Source: Synergistes jonesii
GTDB taxonomy: Bacteria > Synergistota > Synergistia > Synergistales > Synergistaceae
Reading direction: 5' to 3'
DNA length: 64,000 bases
Assembly: GCF_000712295.1 (NCBI RefSeq)
Contig: NZ_JMKI01000021.1
Coordinates: 62,001 to 126,000, forward strand
Shown one piece after another: positions 44,335-52,153 of the stretch; position 1 is the first letter of the stretch, and each line of letters begins with the position of its first letter. Both the position numbers and the translations under genes were made by a program. The notes below the pieces were generated by a model. The model did not search any database, had not been told where the DNA came from, and saw only the letters and a list, made by a program, of their open reading frames with translations.

Positions 44335-45069
44335 TTATTCCGCTCCTTTGTCGATAGTATTTTTATTATTATAATTTCTTTTCCCAAAAATCGCACTCCC
44401 GATGCGCACGATGGTGCTTCCCTCTTCTATCGCGACGCGGAAGTCGCCGCTCATGCCCATCGAGAGTTCAGGCAGCGGGAGCCCCGAGGAGCGCCGCAGC
44501 TTTTCGCGGAGCTCGCGCAGCGCGGAGAAGATCCTTCTCAGCTCGCCTTCGTCGTCGGTGTCGCGCGCGACCGTCATGAGGCCGCGCACCTCTACGCGCG
44601 GGCAGCTTTCGAGTACGGCGCCGAGCGCCGCGGGCGCCGCCTCCGGCGCCAGACCGCCCTTCGCTTCTTCGCCGGAGACGTTCACCTCGATGAAGACCGG
44701 ATAAGCGGAGACGCACTTCTCACCCGCTATTCTGTTTATGGCCGCCGCGATCCCGGCCGAATCGACGCTCTCTATAAGGTCGAAGGTCTCCATCGCGCGG
44801 CGGATTTTGTTTTTCTGAAGCCTGCCGATCATATGCCACGGGCAGGACGTAAGCCCCGGCGGCCAGGCCGCGCGCTTCGCGGCCGCCTCCTGGACTCTGT
44901 TCTCCCCGATAAGGTCGACGAGCGGTGCGGCCTCCTCCATCGCTTCAAGCGAATGATACTTAGTCACGCCCATCAGCTTTACCCTCGACGCGGCGCGCCC
45001 GCTTTTCGCCGCGGCTTCGGCTATCTCTTCCCTGACCTTCGCGACCTTTTCCGCGATCCCGGCTACCAT
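44335..45069 (-). CDS. YggS family PLP homeostasis protein
   Basis: The 244-residue protein is the PLP-binding barrel of the YggS/YlmE/PROSC family. Segments include VKLMGVTKYHSLEAM (with the PLP lysine), HMIGRLQKNKIRRAM, and LSMGMSGDFRVAIEEGSTIVR. It buffers PLP and has no known catalysis. It overlaps the HlyD-like gene by 7 nt and is adjacent to divIVA. Confidence 0.95.
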   Translation of the reverse strand: MVAGIAEKVAKVREEIAEAAAKSGRAASRVKLMGVTKYHSLEAMEEAAPLVDLIGENRVQEAAAKRAAWPPGLTSCPWHMIGRLQKNKIRRAMETFDLIESVDSAGIAAAINRIAGEKCVSAYPVFIEVNVSGEEAKGGLAPEAAPAALGAVLESCPRVEVRGLMTVARDTDDEGELRRIFSALRELREKLRRSSGLPLPELSMGMSGDFRVAIEEGSTIVRIGSAIFGKRNYNNKNTIDKGAE

Positions 45070-45998
45070 AGCTGTATCCTTCCCTCACGCGCCTCCGCGG
45101 CGTTTTCAACTATCGCGTCTCCTACGGAGACGCCATTTGTCACGAGAAATTTATTGTTCTCTATCATAATGCCTTCGACGGGCGTGAATATGACGCGCGC
45201 GCCGCGCACGAGATACAGCCCGCGGCTGCCGTTTTTCTCCAGTATGGCGCTCTCCGGCACGAGCGCACCCTTCGTGAGCCCCGCGTCGATAGTCAGAGTG
45301 TAGTTGCGCGAAAGCACGAGGTCGGGAGGGAACCACGGCATCGTCACGTATATCTTCGTAAGCTCGCCCGACTTCTGCGTGACGCGTATGTCAGCTCTTG
45401 AGACGGTGTCGTCGACATCCATTCTGACGCGGAATTTTTTGCGCCGTATCTGCTCCTCGGCGTCGCCCTTCAGCTTCATATAGCCGAGAAAGCGGAGGTC
45501 CTGCGGCTGCTCGATTATCTTGCCTATAGTCCCGCCGCGCGATGCCGACGCGCCGTCCGCTATGAAGCGCAGCTTGGCAGGCTTCTGGAAGAATTCGGCG
45601 CTCTCCTGCCAGAGCTCCGAGTAGCGCCACCTGCTCTCCTGTCCGTCGACGCCGGCGACGAAGTAGCCCTGCTGGAAGGCCTTCACCTCGCGCCCTCCGA
45701 CCCGCGCGACGACGGCGCCGCGCGCGACGCGGACAGGCCCCTTGCCGAGCGGGAAGGAAAGCTGCCCCGAGGCCGGAGCCTTCAGCAGTGCCTCTTTCCA
45801 GAGCAGCAGCCCCTTGACATTTATAACGTTTATCTCTATGCCGGGGACGGCCCACGTTATCCCGGGGTGCAGATATTCGTAGCGGTTGAAGTAGGACTTG
45901 AAGCCCCATGCCCACAGCGCTGCTATGGCCGCGACGCCGAGCCAGTATGTTATGCGGAAACTTCTTTTTTTTTCTTCCGGCTTATAGCGTCTGACCAT
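45063..45998 (-). CDS. HlyD-like single-pass membrane protein
   Basis: The 311-residue protein has a basic N-terminus, one membrane segment (about 14-33) and an extracytoplasmic part with HlyD/biotinyl-lipoyl-like strands (LLKAPASGQLSFPLGKGPV, GALVPESAILEKNGSRGLY). It resembles the periplasmic adaptor of efflux pumps, but no pump gene is near. ATG 45998 with AAGGACG upstream is chosen; the open frame to 46064 overlaps the HAD gene. Its place between HAD and yggS-divIVA hints at a cell-envelope or division role. Confidence 0.7.
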   Translation of the reverse strand: MVRRYKPEEKKRSFRITYWLGVAAIAALWAWGFKSYFNRYEYLHPGITWAVPGIEINVINVKGLLLWKEALLKAPASGQLSFPLGKGPVRVARGAVVARVGGREVKAFQQGYFVAGVDGQESRWRYSELWQESAEFFQKPAKLRFIADGASASRGGTIGKIIEQPQDLRFLGYMKLKGDAEEQIRRKKFRVRMDVDDTVSRADIRVTQKSGELTKIYVTMPWFPPDLVLSRNYTLTIDAGLTKGALVPESAILEKNGSRGLYLVRGARVIFTPVEGIMIENNKFLVTNGVSVGDAIVENAAEAREGRIQLW

Positions 45999-46009
45999 TT
46001 TGCCGTCCT

Positions 46010-46657
46010 TTATTCGATTCCGAGCAGCGGCGGAACTTCCGCAATGTCCGCCACGACGCACCACGCGCCGGCTTCGGCTAGCTTTTCTTTTCCGAAGTAG
46101 CCCGTAGCGGAGCCTATGCCGCGCACCGACGCGGCGACCGATGTCTTCATGTCTATATCCGTGTCGCCGACGTAAAAGGAATTTTCGGCGTCCGCGCCGA
46201 GACGTCCCATCGCCGTAAAGAGCGCCTCCGGGTCAGGCTTGGCCTTCGTTATGTCTTCGAGCCCGACGACGGCATCCATGTACGGCGCGATGCCGACGCC
46301 CTCTACGACCTTACGCGCAAAGCGGCGGTTCGACGCGACGCCGGTCTTTACGCCCGCGGCGCGCAGCTTTGAAAGCGTCGGCAACACGTTTGCAAAAAGG
46401 CGGATCTCGCTCTGCTCCAAGCCGCGAAAGTTTTCGCGGTAATACGCCAGCCATTCGTCTTTATAATCGCCCCAATAGAGGCGCCAGCTCTCTTCCACCG
46501 GCAGCCCTATGCCTTCTAGCACTTTCTTTCTTGAAATCGTCGGAAGCCCGAACTTCGCCGCGACAAGATTCGTGCACTTGTGTATCGCGTGGCTGCTGTC
46601 GGCGAGCGTCATGTCAAAGTCAAATATTACCGCCTTCGTATCGTTCACACTAATCAA
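46010..46657 (-). CDS. HAD superfamily hydrolase, phosphoglycolate phosphatase-like
   Basis: The 215-residue phosphatase has HAD motif I FDFDMTLADS (Met where Gly is usual), motif II TGVASNRR, Lys in motif III (TKAKPDPEAL) and motif IV YVGDTDIDM. A cap domain lies between motifs I and II. The substrate is unknown. The TTG at 46657 overlaps the methyltransferase stop; GTG 46648 is an alternative. Confidence 0.85.
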   Translation of the reverse strand: MISVNDTKAVIFDFDMTLADSSHAIHKCTNLVAAKFGLPTISRKKVLEGIGLPVEESWRLYWGDYKDEWLAYYRENFRGLEQSEIRLFANVLPTLSKLRAAGVKTGVASNRRFARKVVEGVGIAPYMDAVVGLEDITKAKPDPEALFTAMGRLGADAENSFYVGDTDIDMKTSVAASVRGIGSATGYFGKEKLAEAGAWCVVADIAEVPPLLGIE

Positions 46658-47846
46658 CTTTTATTACAAATCCCTTCAGATAATTTGTCTCCGGCGCGGA
46701 GAGCAGCGCCGGATGGTCCGCCGGTTGGCATATCTCGCTCGCGACGCGGCAGTTCGCCTTAACGTCCTTAGCGGCCGAGGCCAGCACGTCGAGCAGCATC
46801 TCGCGCGTGAAAGCGTGGCTGCACGACAGGAAAAGCATGTATCCTCCTTCAGAAAGTCGGCGCAGCCCTTGCAACGCGAGCTCCTTATAGCCGCGCCGCG
46901 CCGAATCGAGCTGCCCCTTTCCGGGCGAGAAAGGCGGCGGATCCATGACGACTATATCGTAGCGCGCCCTCTCGGCGTCTAACTCGCGCAGTACGTCGAA
47001 GGCGTTGCCGCATACGAATTTCGCCCTGCCGTCGTCCAGGCCGTTCAACGCGATATTTTCCTTAGCACGGTCGAGCGCTCCTTGAGACTGGTCTACGGCC
47101 GTCACCGATGCCGCGCCGCCGGCGAGGGCGCGAAGTGTGAAATGCCCCTGATACGAGAAACAGTCGAGTACGCTCGCGCCGCCGTAAAGGGAATCGAACA
47201 GCGCGGGAACGCCGCGCACGTCGAGATACGCGCCAGTCTTCTGTCCGCCCGCTACGTCGACGCGCTCCAAAAAACCGCCTATCCGCACCTTCAGCGGCTC
47301 CTCCGGCATATCGCCGAGAAGCGGCTTTATCTCGCGCGGTATCCCCTCTTTTTCGAGGTACTTTGTGTCGTTGCGCAGTATCACCGCGGATAATTTTTTT
47401 ACCTTGCGGAATATCTTCGCCACCTCTTCGGCGTGGCGGTACCAACCCATTATCGAGAGCTGCAGCACGAGCACGTCGCCGTAAAGGTCGGCCGTTATGC
47501 CGGGCAGCCCGTCCCCCTCGCCGTGCACCCAGCGGAAGGCCTCCTCGCCGGCGCACCACTTTTTTCTGTAATCTAGCGCTCTCTCGACGCGCCTGCGCAG
47601 CAGCTCCATCTGGTCCGGCTCGCGGCTGCCGAAGGAGAGCACGCGGAGGCAGAGCTCGCTATCGCTCCACAGCCCCCAGGCGACGCGCTCCCCGCTTCTT
47701 TCTTCGAGCGGCACTATATCGCCGGGCGCGCACTGCGGCAGTTGCAGCAGATTCCCTTTGAATATCCACGGATGCCCGCGCTTTATGCGCTCCGCGCCGG
47801 CCTCGTTCAGCAGAGCGCGGCGGAGCAGCCGCCTGTCGTTAGCCAT
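46650..47846 (-). CDS. Class I SAM-dependent rRNA methyltransferase (RlmI family)
   Basis: The 398-residue protein has an N-terminal PUA domain (KRGHPWIFKGNLLQLP) and a C-terminal Rossmann methyltransferase with motif I VLDCFSYQGHFTLRALAGGA and the catalytic-type VMDPPPFSPGKGQLD (NPP-like PPP) and SCSHAF block. RlmI makes 5-methylcytosine in 23S rRNA; the exact target here is inferred. It overlaps folE2 by 8 nt and the HAD gene by 8 nt. Confidence 0.88.
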   Translation of the reverse strand: MANDRRLLRRALLNEAGAERIKRGHPWIFKGNLLQLPQCAPGDIVPLEERSGERVAWGLWSDSELCLRVLSFGSREPDQMELLRRRVERALDYRKKWCAGEEAFRWVHGEGDGLPGITADLYGDVLVLQLSIMGWYRHAEEVAKIFRKVKKLSAVILRNDTKYLEKEGIPREIKPLLGDMPEEPLKVRIGGFLERVDVAGGQKTGAYLDVRGVPALFDSLYGGASVLDCFSYQGHFTLRALAGGAASVTAVDQSQGALDRAKENIALNGLDDGRAKFVCGNAFDVLRELDAERARYDIVVMDPPPFSPGKGQLDSARRGYKELALQGLRRLSEGGYMLFLSCSHAFTREMLLDVLASAAKDVKANCRVASEICQPADHPALLSAPETNYLKGFVIKVD

Positions 47847-48618
47847 TCCGCTTGTCGCCGACTATCACGGCGAAGGCGTCGTGGTTGTGTATGCTCTCGT
47901 GGCTCGCGACCGAAACGCGGTACCATAAGACGCGCGGCTCGGCCCGCATCGCGAGGGCGAGGTCGCGCACCGCGTCTTCCACGAATTTCGGGTGCATATA
48001 CGCGCGCTCGGTGACGAATTTTTCATCCTCGCGCTTCAGCAGGCTGTATATCGGCGCGGAGGCGCAGTCGTCGGCCATCTTCACAAACTCTTCGAGCCAT
48101 ACGAAGCCGGAAAGCCGCACCTCCATCACGGCGTGAGCGCGCTGATTGTGCGCGCCGAAGTCGGAAATTTCCTTCGAGCAGGGACAGAGAGTCTGTATCG
48201 GCGCCGTCACCGTCGTAACAAGGTCAAATTCGTCGTCTACTAAAGAGGCGTCGAAGCGCACGTCGCAGCGCACGCGCCCCTTAGCGCCGCTGACCGGCGC
48301 GGATTTCGTTATAAAGTACGGGAAATCGAATAGCGCGTGCGCGTCCCTCGCCGCGAGCCTCGCGCGCAAAGTTTCGAGAAGCCCCTCCATGTTGTGGAAG
48401 GTAACGCGCTTTTCCTGAGAGCTCAGCACCTCGACGAATCTGCTCATATGCGTGCCCCTGTAGTCGCGCGGCAATGAGACTGAGAGGCTCACGTTCGCGA
48501 TCGTCTCCTGAGTCCCGCTGTCGCGGTCCGGCACCGCTATCGGCCACGAAATGTCGCGTACGCCGACGCGGTCTATCTCAAGATTTCTGTCGTCCGTTTC
48601 GTTCTGGACGTCACGCAT
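47839..48618 (-). CDS. folE2: GTP cyclohydrolase FolE2 (type IB)
   Basis: The 259-residue enzyme forms 7,8-dihydroneopterin triphosphate from GTP, the first step to folate or queuosine. The family signature is the Cys in TLCPCSKEIS and the GAHNQRAHA block (about 160-170), plus ESIHNHDAFA near the end. FolE2 uses metals other than zinc, which suits zinc-poor conditions. It overlaps queD by 8 nt, which points to the preQ0/queuosine route. Confidence 0.95.
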   Translation of the reverse strand: MRDVQNETDDRNLEIDRVGVRDISWPIAVPDRDSGTQETIANVSLSVSLPRDYRGTHMSRFVEVLSSQEKRVTFHNMEGLLETLRARLAARDAHALFDFPYFITKSAPVSGAKGRVRCDVRFDASLVDDEFDLVTTVTAPIQTLCPCSKEISDFGAHNQRAHAVMEVRLSGFVWLEEFVKMADDCASAPIYSLLKREDEKFVTERAYMHPKFVEDAVRDLALAMRAEPRVLWYRVSVASHESIHNHDAFAVIVGDKRNG

Positions 48619-48982
48619 CTTTTACATCCTCCCTGCGGCACACCACGAAGGAGCCCTCCGTCTCCCAGAGGCACACCTCGCTTAGGCGGCAGTTCTCACG
48701 CACCAGAGCGCCGTCGAGCGCGCGGAATATCCACATCGAAATATATTCCGCTGTAGGCTGCGGCAGGATGTCGTTTATATAAGAGTGGTCGAGCTTGGAA
48801 AGCACGAGTTCGCCGACAATCTTTTTCAGTTCGGCGAAGTCGCAGATCATGCCCTCGGCGTCGGGCGCGCCCTCGAGCGTGACGCGCAGATGGTACGTAT
48901 GGCCGTGCAATCGCTCACATTTGCCGTGATAATGTATAAGGTTGTGCGCGGCGTCGAATTTAAAATCGCGGCATAGCAGCAT
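48611..48982 (-). CDS. queD: 6-carboxytetrahydropterin synthase QueD (6-PTPS family)
   Basis: The 123-residue enzyme converts dihydroneopterin triphosphate to 6-carboxytetrahydropterin. Zinc His residues are in FKFDAAHNL and LHGHTY, and the catalytic Cys in GKCERLHGH. ATG 48982 is chosen: GGGAGGG ends just before an in-frame ATG at 48988, leaving a normal 6-base spacing only for 48982. It opens the long operon queD-folE2-rlmI-HAD-hlyD-yggS-divIVA-recG. An extended -10 TGATACAAT on the minus strand (near 49062-49070) could be its promoter. Confidence 0.92.
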   Translation of the reverse strand: MLLCRDFKFDAAHNLIHYHGKCERLHGHTYHLRVTLEGAPDAEGMICDFAELKKIVGELVLSKLDHSYINDILPQPTAEYISMWIFRALDGALVRENCRLSEVCLWETEGSFVVCRREDVKDA

Positions 48983-49084
48983 AATCATCCCTCCCGATTT
49001 AGCGCCGTCTTTTGCGGCGGGACGTCGTTCGCAAACGCCGGCACAGACACGATAATAGATGATTGTATCACGCAACCGGCGAAA

Positions 49085-49113
49085 TTGCCTATTTTAGGGG
49101 GAAATATTATAAT
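49085..49113 (+). promoter_or_regulatory. Promoter of the flavodoxin-galE unit
   Basis: TTGCCT (49085-49090), 17 bases, then a perfect TATAAT (49108-49113), starting about 30 bases before the gene. Confidence 0.75.
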
Positions 49114-49149
49114 TCACAGACTAAGTATCTGCAAATCGGAGGGATGGGA

Positions 49150-49713
49150 ATGGAAGGTAAAAAGGTTGTAACGCTGCTTCTCGGAAGCCCTCGCAAAGGC
49201 GGCAACAGCGAGCAGCTTGCCGACTCTCTCGCAAAGGGCGCCGAAGAAAAAGGATGCGAGGTCCGCAAGGTGCGCCTCGCGGGCAAAAAACTAAACGGCT
49301 GCTTCGACTGCCGAAAATGCTGGAGCACCGGCGCGCCGTGCGTCCAGCGCGACGACATGGCGCAGGTGTACGAAGACATAGCGGCGGCCGACGTACTCGT
49401 CTTCGCGACGCCGCTCTACTTCTATTCGTGGAGCTCACAAATCAAGCCGGTGTGGGACAGGCTGCTGCCCTTCTACGCCGAAAACGCGAAGATAAAGGTC
49501 GCGTGCAAAAAGGCGGCGCTGCTCGCTGCTGCGGGAGACGCCGAGGATAACGTCTTCGACGGGCTCAAGGCCTCCTTCCGCCTCGCATGCGGCTTCACGA
49601 AATGGGAGATAGCGGGAATGATCTGCGCCGCCGGCATGTACCCGAAGAGCGACATGGCCGAAAAGGGCGGAAAGTTCCTCGCGGAAGCCTATGAGCTCGG
49701 CAAAAAGCTGTAA
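49150..49713 (+). CDS. Flavodoxin-family NAD(P)H-dependent FMN reductase
   Basis: The 187-residue flavoprotein has the FMN loop LLLGSPRKGGNSEQLADSL and a Cys-rich motif GCFDCRKCWSTGAPC as in iron-sulfur flavoprotein-like reductases. It transfers electrons to an unknown acceptor. ATG 49150 has GGAGGG 6 bases upstream; the in-frame ATG 49144 abuts the SD. It precedes galE by 15 bases, so the two are likely co-transcribed. Confidence 0.9.
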   Translation: MEGKKVVTLLLGSPRKGGNSEQLADSLAKGAEEKGCEVRKVRLAGKKLNGCFDCRKCWSTGAPCVQRDDMAQVYEDIAAADVLVFATPLYFYSWSSQIKPVWDRLLPFYAENAKIKVACKKAALLAAAGDAEDNVFDGLKASFRLACGFTKWEIAGMICAAGMYPKSDMAEKGGKFLAEAYELGKKL

Positions 49714-49728
49714 GGCGAACTTGGAAAA

Positions 49729-50727
49729 TTGGAAAACATCCTTGTAACGGGGGGGGCCGGCTTCATCGGCTCCCATACCTGCGTGACGCTGCTCGATGGC
49801 GGATACTCCGTCGTCATAGCGGACGATTTCTCTAACAGCGGGCCGAGGTCCCTCGACGCTATCCGCGCGATAACGGGGCGCGACTTCCTCTTTTACGAGG
49901 TGGACGTTGCGGAGGCGGCGGCCGTCGAGAAAATTTTCGGCGAAAATAAAATCGACGGCGTGATTCATTTCGCAGGCTTCAAAGCGGTCGGCGAATCTGT
50001 GGAAAAGCCGCTCGAATATTACCGCAACAACCTTCTCAGCACGATAGAGCTCGCGCGCGCCTGCGCCGCGCACGGCGTGCCGAAGTTCGTCTTTTCATCG
50101 TCGGCGACGGTCTACGGCGGCGGCGAGCCGCCCTTTCTCGAGAGCGCGCCTCTTATGCCGGCGACAAATCCCTACGGCGAGACGAAGGCCGTCTGCGAAA
50201 AAATCCTGACCGACGCGGCGCGCGCGAACAAAGGCCTGTCGGTCTCGCTGCTGCGCTACTTCAACCCCGTCGGCGCGCACGAGAGCGGGCTGCTGGGCGA
50301 AGCGCCGAACGGCGTTCCCAACAACCTGATGCCCTATATAACGAAGGTCGCGAAGGGCGAGCTGAAAGAGCTGAGAATCTTCGGAGGCGACTACGACACG
50401 GCGGACGGCACCGGCGTGCGCGACTACATACACGTGATGGACCTTGCGGAGGGGCACGTGGCAGCGCTGAAAAAGGCTCCGGCGGGCGTCTCCGTCTACA
50501 ATCTCGGGAGCGGCGTCGGCACCTCGGTGTTGCAGCTCGTCGCGGCTTTCGAACGCGTGAACAGCGTAAAGATAGCGCGCCGGATGGCGCCGCGCAGGCA
50601 CGGCGACATAGCGGCATGCTGGGCCGACGCGGGCAAGGCCGAGCGCGAGCTCGGCTGGAAGACGCGCCGCACGATAGAAGATATGTGCCGCGACGCATGG
50701 AGATTCGAGAAGGGCTTCGCCGGATAA
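49729..50727 (+). CDS. galE: UDP-glucose 4-epimerase GalE
   Basis: The 332-residue SDR enzyme interconverts UDP-glucose and UDP-galactose. The NAD motif is VTGGAGFIGSH, the catalytic Ser-Tyr-Lys set is in FSSSATVYG and NPYGETK, and YNLGSGVGTSVLQLV follows near the C-terminus. TTG 49729 is used, with only a weak SD. It supplies sugars for envelope glycans. Confidence 0.95.
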   Translation: MENILVTGGAGFIGSHTCVTLLDGGYSVVIADDFSNSGPRSLDAIRAITGRDFLFYEVDVAEAAAVEKIFGENKIDGVIHFAGFKAVGESVEKPLEYYRNNLLSTIELARACAAHGVPKFVFSSSATVYGGGEPPFLESAPLMPATNPYGETKAVCEKILTDAARANKGLSVSLLRYFNPVGAHESGLLGEAPNGVPNNLMPYITKVAKGELKELRIFGGDYDTADGTGVRDYIHVMDLAEGHVAALKKAPAGVSVYNLGSGVGTSVLQLVAAFERVNSVKIARRMAPRRHGDIAACWADAGKAERELGWKTRRTIEDMCRDAWRFEKGFAG

Positions 50728-50757
50728 AAAATTTTCCCGTATAAGAGCGCGCCCGCG

Positions 50758-50783
50758 AAATAAAAGCGTGGACGCTCTTATTT
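50758..50783. terminator. Bidirectional terminator between galE and the MocA-like gene
   Basis: AAATAAAAGCG (50758-50768) pairs with CGCTCTTATTT (50773-50783) over 11 bp (one wobble on the minus strand) around a 4-base loop, with T-rich ends on both strands. A second copy ATAAGAGCG (50741-50749) can pair with 50773-50781 instead, giving an alternative fold. Confidence 0.7.
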
Positions 50784-51374
50784 CCCTGCGAGGCGCGCTT
50801 TCGACAGCAGCGCTTCGTACTCTTCCGGCGTGTCCATGTCTTTGAAGTGCGCGGCCGGCGCCGGGACGAGCTCGACCTCTTCGGCGAAGCGCTTCAGCAT
50901 GTTTCTTCCGCCGGCGTCGCCGCTCGCGTCGGCGAATCTTTTCTTCCACAGAGCGCGGTAGAACATCGGGTGCCCGAAGACGCCCTCCCGGCACGGTGCG
51001 AGGACGCTCTTGCCGGGCGACAGCGCCGAAAATTTTTCTGCGAGCGCCGCCATATCCTCCGAGCTAACGAGGGGAAGGTCCCCCAGCATTATGCAGAAGT
51101 CCGCGCCCTCCGGCAGCATCGCGAGCCCTATCGCAAGAGAGCTCGACTGCCCGCGCTCCGGGGCCTCGTTAACGCGCGTCTCCACGCCGGGCGACGACGC
51201 TATTGCGGCCGCGACCTCGCGCGAAAGTACCGCGTTTATCTTCGAAAAGCCGGCGCCGCGAAGGTTGTCGATGACGCTCTCGACCACCGTTTTGCCGCCG
51301 AAGGGCAAAAGCAGCTTTTGGCGCCCCATCCGCGTAGAAAGCCCCGCGGCGAGCAGTATCGCCTGCATCTTCAT
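50778..51374 (-). CDS. MocA/MobA-like molybdopterin nucleotidyltransferase
   Basis: The 198-residue enzyme has the NTP-transferase start AILLAAGLSTRMGRQKLL and the Mg-binding MLGDLPLVSSED. MocA adds CMP to molybdopterin for molybdenum hydroxylases. It overlaps yqeC by 4 nt, and that pairing is typical of selenium-dependent molybdenum hydroxylase maturation. CTP versus GTP specificity is inferred from the pairing. Confidence 0.85.
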   Translation of the reverse strand: MKMQAILLAAGLSTRMGRQKLLLPFGGKTVVESVIDNLRGAGFSKINAVLSREVAAAIASSPGVETRVNEAPERGQSSSLAIGLAMLPEGADFCIMLGDLPLVSSEDMAALAEKFSALSPGKSVLAPCREGVFGHPMFYRALWKKRFADASGDAGGRNMLKRFAEEVELVPAPAAHFKDMDTPEEYEALLSKARLAGK

Positions 51375-52153
51375 CTCTCCGTATATCCGTATAATATGTT
51401 TTCCCGCTCAGAGGCGCAGAGCACCGCGTCATAGCTTTCCAGCAGCGCCGGGATGATCCACGCGAGCCGGCCGCGCGCCCCTTCGTCCGCTTCGTCCCAC
51501 TTGTTGAGGATGAGGATTTTTTCCGCCGCGCGCGGCGCGTTTTTCAGCGGCCCGTTTTCTTCGCAGCGCAGGTATTTTAAATACTCGCGCTCCGTTATCG
51601 CAGCGCCCTCTTCGAGGCCGTGAAGGGCGCGGAACGCTTCGGCGCGGAAGACGCTTTCCTCGTCCGCCCTTTTCCCAAGGGCGTCGACGCCGGCGACCGC
51701 GAGCACGAAGCGGCAGTCTTGAGGCACCGGAGGCTCGTGGTCGCCGTAGCACTTCAGCGAGCGCCCGCGCGATCCGTCGCACTCTGCCACAACGAAGTCC
51801 GCCGCTCCGCCCGCAAGAAGCATTTCCAGCTCCTGCGGAGAGTAGCCGTGAAGTTTGTTCTTTTCATCCCGCAGCACCCCAGCCGCGGTGAGCGAAGGGC
51901 GCGGCTTCGCGGCTAAGAACGCGGCGCAGCTCCGTGCGTCGCCGATAAATACGTTTTCGCATTCGTCCGGCGTCGGCGAAAAAATTTTCGTCGTCGCCGT
52001 AAACAGCACGCGGCGCCTCTTCGCAAGCTCGCGCCCGAGGCCGTAAAGCAGCGTCGTCTTGCCTCCGCCGCCCGTTATGGCGGCGACCGCTTCGCCGCCT
52101 CGCTCCACCCTGCGCGCCAAAAATGAAAAAAGTTCCGTCACGGGCGCGGCCAT
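51371..52153 (-). CDS. yqeC: Selenium cofactor biosynthesis protein YqeC
   Basis: The 260-residue protein has a P-loop TGGGGKTTLLYGLG near residue 28 and the VVAECDGSRGRSLKC block typical of YqeC. It is a putative ATPase needed for selenium-dependent molybdenum hydroxylases (xanthine dehydrogenase type). It starts directly after the PPDK-like stop and overlaps the MocA-like gene. No hydroxylase gene is in the window. Confidence 0.88.
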   Translation of the reverse strand: MAAPVTELFSFLARRVERGGEAVAAITGGGGKTTLLYGLGRELAKRRRVLFTATTKIFSPTPDECENVFIGDARSCAAFLAAKPRPSLTAAGVLRDEKNKLHGYSPQELEMLLAGGAADFVVAECDGSRGRSLKCYGDHEPPVPQDCRFVLAVAGVDALGKRADEESVFRAEAFRALHGLEEGAAITEREYLKYLRCEENGPLKNAPRAAEKILILNKWDEADEGARGRLAWIIPALLESYDAVLCASERENILYGYTER

